Shown in pieces: positions 16,658 through 18,205 of a stretch of 18,205 nt of DNA. The translations under genes were made by a program, and so were the position numbers. This DNA comes from Bordetella parapertussis (GTDB taxonomy: Bacteria; Pseudomonadota; Gammaproteobacteria; Burkholderiales; Burkholderiaceae_C). Within the stretch, counting starts at the first letter, position 1, and each line of letters starts with the position of its first letter. The DNA is taken from positions 1-18,205 of the forward strand of contig CAMDIP010000009.1 in assembly GCA_945899335.1 (NCBI GenBank), given 5' to 3'. Under the pieces are notes generated by a model. It was not told the origin of the DNA, did no database searches, and saw only the letters and a list, made by a program, of their open reading frames with translations.

Positions 16658-18205
16658 TTACATGCCCATGCCACCCATGCCGCCCATACCACCCATGTCA
16701 CCACCACCCATGCCGCCCATGGAGCCTGCATCGTCTTTGGGTGCTTCAGCAATCATGGCTTCGGTGGTCAACATCAAAGAGGCCACAGAGGCAGCATTTT
16801 GCAACGCAGTGCGGGTCACTTTGGTGGGGTCCAGAATACCCATTTCGATCATGTCGCCATAGGTGTCGTTGGCGGCGTTGAAACCGTAGTTGCCTTTACC
16901 GGCCAACACAGCGTTGACGACCACTGAAGGCTCGCCACCAGCGTTGTAGACGATTTCGCGCAAAGGTGACTCAACCGCTTTCAATACCAGCTTGATGCCA
17001 GCGTCTTGGTCTGGGTTGTCACCCTTGATGGTGCCAGCAGCTTGGCGTGCGCGCAGCAGTGCCACGCCACCACCAGCCACGATGCCTTCTTCCACGGCAG
17101 CGCGGGTGGCGTGCAGGGCGTCTTCAACGCGGGCTTTTTTCTCTTTCATTTCCACTTCGGTAGCAGCACCGACCTTGATCACTGCCACACCACCGGCCAA
17201 CTTGGCCACACGCTCTTGCAGTTTTTCACGGTCGTAGTCAGAAGTGGCTTCTTCGATTTGGATACGAATTTGTTTGACACGTGCTTCGATGTCAGCAGCG
17301 GCACCTGCGCCATCAATGATGGTGGTGTTTTCTTTGCCCACTTCGATGCGCTTGGCAGAACCCAGGTCAGCCAAAGTGACTTTCTCCAAGGTCAGGCCGA
17401 TTTCTTCGGCGATGACTTTGCCACCGGTCAGGATGGCGATGTCTTCCAACATGGCTTTGCGGCGGTCGCCAAAACCAGGTGCCTTGACAGCGACAACCTT
17501 CAAAATGCCACGGATGGTGTTGACCACCAAAGTTGCCAGCGCTTCGCCGTCAACTTCTTCAGCAATGATGAGCAATGGACGACCGGCTTTGGCAACGGCT
17601 TCCAAGGTGGGCAGCAGTTCGCGGATATTGCTGATCTTTTTGTCAAACAGCAGCACAAAGGGGTTGTCGAGCAGCGCGACTTGTTTGTCGGGGTTGTTGA
17701 TGAAGTAGGGTGACAAATAGCCACGGTCAAACTGCATACCTTCAACGACGTCGAGTTCGTTTTGCAGTGACTTGCCGTCTTCCACAGTGATCACGCCTTC
17801 TTTGCCGACTTTGTCCATGGCGTTGGCGATGATCTCGCCGATGCTGGTGTCAGAGTTGGCAGAGATAGAACCGACTTGGGCGATTTCTTTGCTGGTGGTG
17901 GTGGCACGGGAAGCTTTTTGCAACTCGGCGATCAAAGCGGTAACAGCCTTGTCGATGCCGCGCTTCAAGTCCATGGGGTTCATGCCAGCGGCCACGTACT
18001 TCATGCCTTCGCGCACGATGGCTTGGGCCAACACGGTGGCGGTGGTGGTGCCGTCGCCTGCATTGTCAGAGGTTTTGGAAGCGACTTCCTTGACCATCTG
18101 CGCTCCCATGTTTTGCAGCTTGTCTTTGAGTTCGATTTCCTTGGCCACGGACACACCGTCCTTGGTCACGGTGGGGGCGCCGAAAGAGCGCTCGAGCACC
18201 ACATT
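16658..18205 (-). CDS. groL: Chaperonin GroEL, 60-kDa subunit (N-terminus beyond window edge)
   Basis: GroEL forms the double-ring cytoplasmic chaperonin that folds proteins with GroES and ATP. The visible 515 codons start at [17 protein letters not shown], which corresponds to about residue 37 of E. coli GroEL, so some 36 residues lie beyond the right edge. The ATP-binding motif [12 protein letters not shown], the apical-domain stretch [20 protein letters not shown], the [15 protein letters not shown] motif and the C-terminal Gly-Gly-Met repeat tail (about 16661-16720) are all present. Total length would be near 550 residues, normal for the family. groES would be expected just upstream (to the right), outside the window. 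Transcription ends at the terminator at 16582-16615. The ORF is intact and no substitutions at key motifs are evident. Confidence 0.97.
   Translation of the reverse strand, partial: NVVLERSFGAPTVTKDGVSVAKEIELKDKLQNMGAQMVKEVASKTSDNAGDGTTTATVLAQAIVREGMKYVAAGMNPMDLKRGIDKAVTALIAELQKASRATTTSKEIAQVGSISANSDTSIGEIIANAMDKVGKEGVITVEDGKSLQNELDVVEGMQFDRGYLSPYFINNPDKQVALLDNPFVLLFDKKISNIRELLPTLEAVAKAGRPLLIIAEEVDGEALATLVVNTIRGILKVVAVKAPGFGDRRKAMLEDIAILTGGKVIAEEIGLTLEKVTLADLGSAKRIEVGKENTTIIDGAGAAADIEARVKQIRIQIEEATSDYDREKLQERVAKLAGGVAVIKVGAATEVEMKEKKARVEDALHATRAAVEEGIVAGGGVALLRARQAAGTIKGDNPDQDAGIKLVLKAVESPLREIVYNAGGEPSVVVNAVLAGKGNYGFNAANDTYGDMIEMGILDPTKVTRTALQNAASVASLMLTTEAMIAEAPKDDAGSMGGMGGGDMGGMGGMGGMGM

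Noticed and set aside
16661..16720. Tandem short repeats of CCCATGCCGC type
   Set aside because: They encode the normal Gly-Gly-Met tail of GroEL and are not an independent repeat array.
17006..17713. A 235-codon plus-strand frame opposite groL
   Set aside because: Phe/Asp/Gly-rich shadow of GroEL codons; groL is intact and highly conserved on the other strand.

Overview
The window reads as ordinary chromosome of a betaproteobacterium, most likely Burkholderiales and close to Comamonadaceae. This rests on TtcA, FolB, NDUFA9-like, Cca, transaldolase and GroEL sequences of betaproteobacterial type, on dense packing with overlapping genes, and on moderately GC-rich codons that favour TTG for leucine. 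The genus cannot be fixed by eye. No rRNA, tRNA, CRISPR array, insertion sequence or phage gene was found.

Layout. (1) Positions 1-1829, minus strand: a tight run of a PTR1/FolM-like pteridine reductase, folB (dihydroneopterin aldolase) and ttcA (tRNA 2-thiocytidine synthesis, cut by the left window edge). (2) Positions 1819-11978, plus strand: a six-gene run of a MidA-type methyltransferase, a DUF2905 small membrane protein, and a complete tripartite RND efflux system of MdtABC type: periplasmic adaptor, two different RND permeases and a NodT-family outer-membrane lipoprotein. The last three junctions are ATGA stop/start overlaps. (3) Positions 11979-14104, minus strand: cca (CCA-adding enzyme with HD domain) and, upstream of it, an NDUFA9-like NAD(P)-binding protein. 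(4) Positions 14179-15120, plus strand: transaldolase. (5) Positions 15121-15498: a gene-poor stretch between convergent genes, with a small palindromic repeat, a doubtful 66-codon ORF and a very AT-rich patch. (6) Positions 15499-18205, minus strand: a ChaN-family protein with a signal peptide, a broken coding-like fragment, a strong intrinsic terminator, and groL (GroEL, N-terminal 36 or so residues beyond the right edge).

How the genes work together. The reductase and FolB form a pterin/folate pair. The adaptor, the two permeases and the outer-membrane factor would form one envelope-spanning, proton-driven pump; the tight coupling suggests matched synthesis. No regulator gene lies beside the pump, and its likely promoter must sit inside or before the methyltransferase, whose start codon shares a CATG with the start of the divergent reductase. 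The remaining genes are housekeeping.

I see no convincing new system. The items most worth a second look are the broken fragment between groL and chaN, the AT-rich/repeat stretch after transaldolase, the shared divergent start, and the PTR1-type catalytic triad of the reductase.
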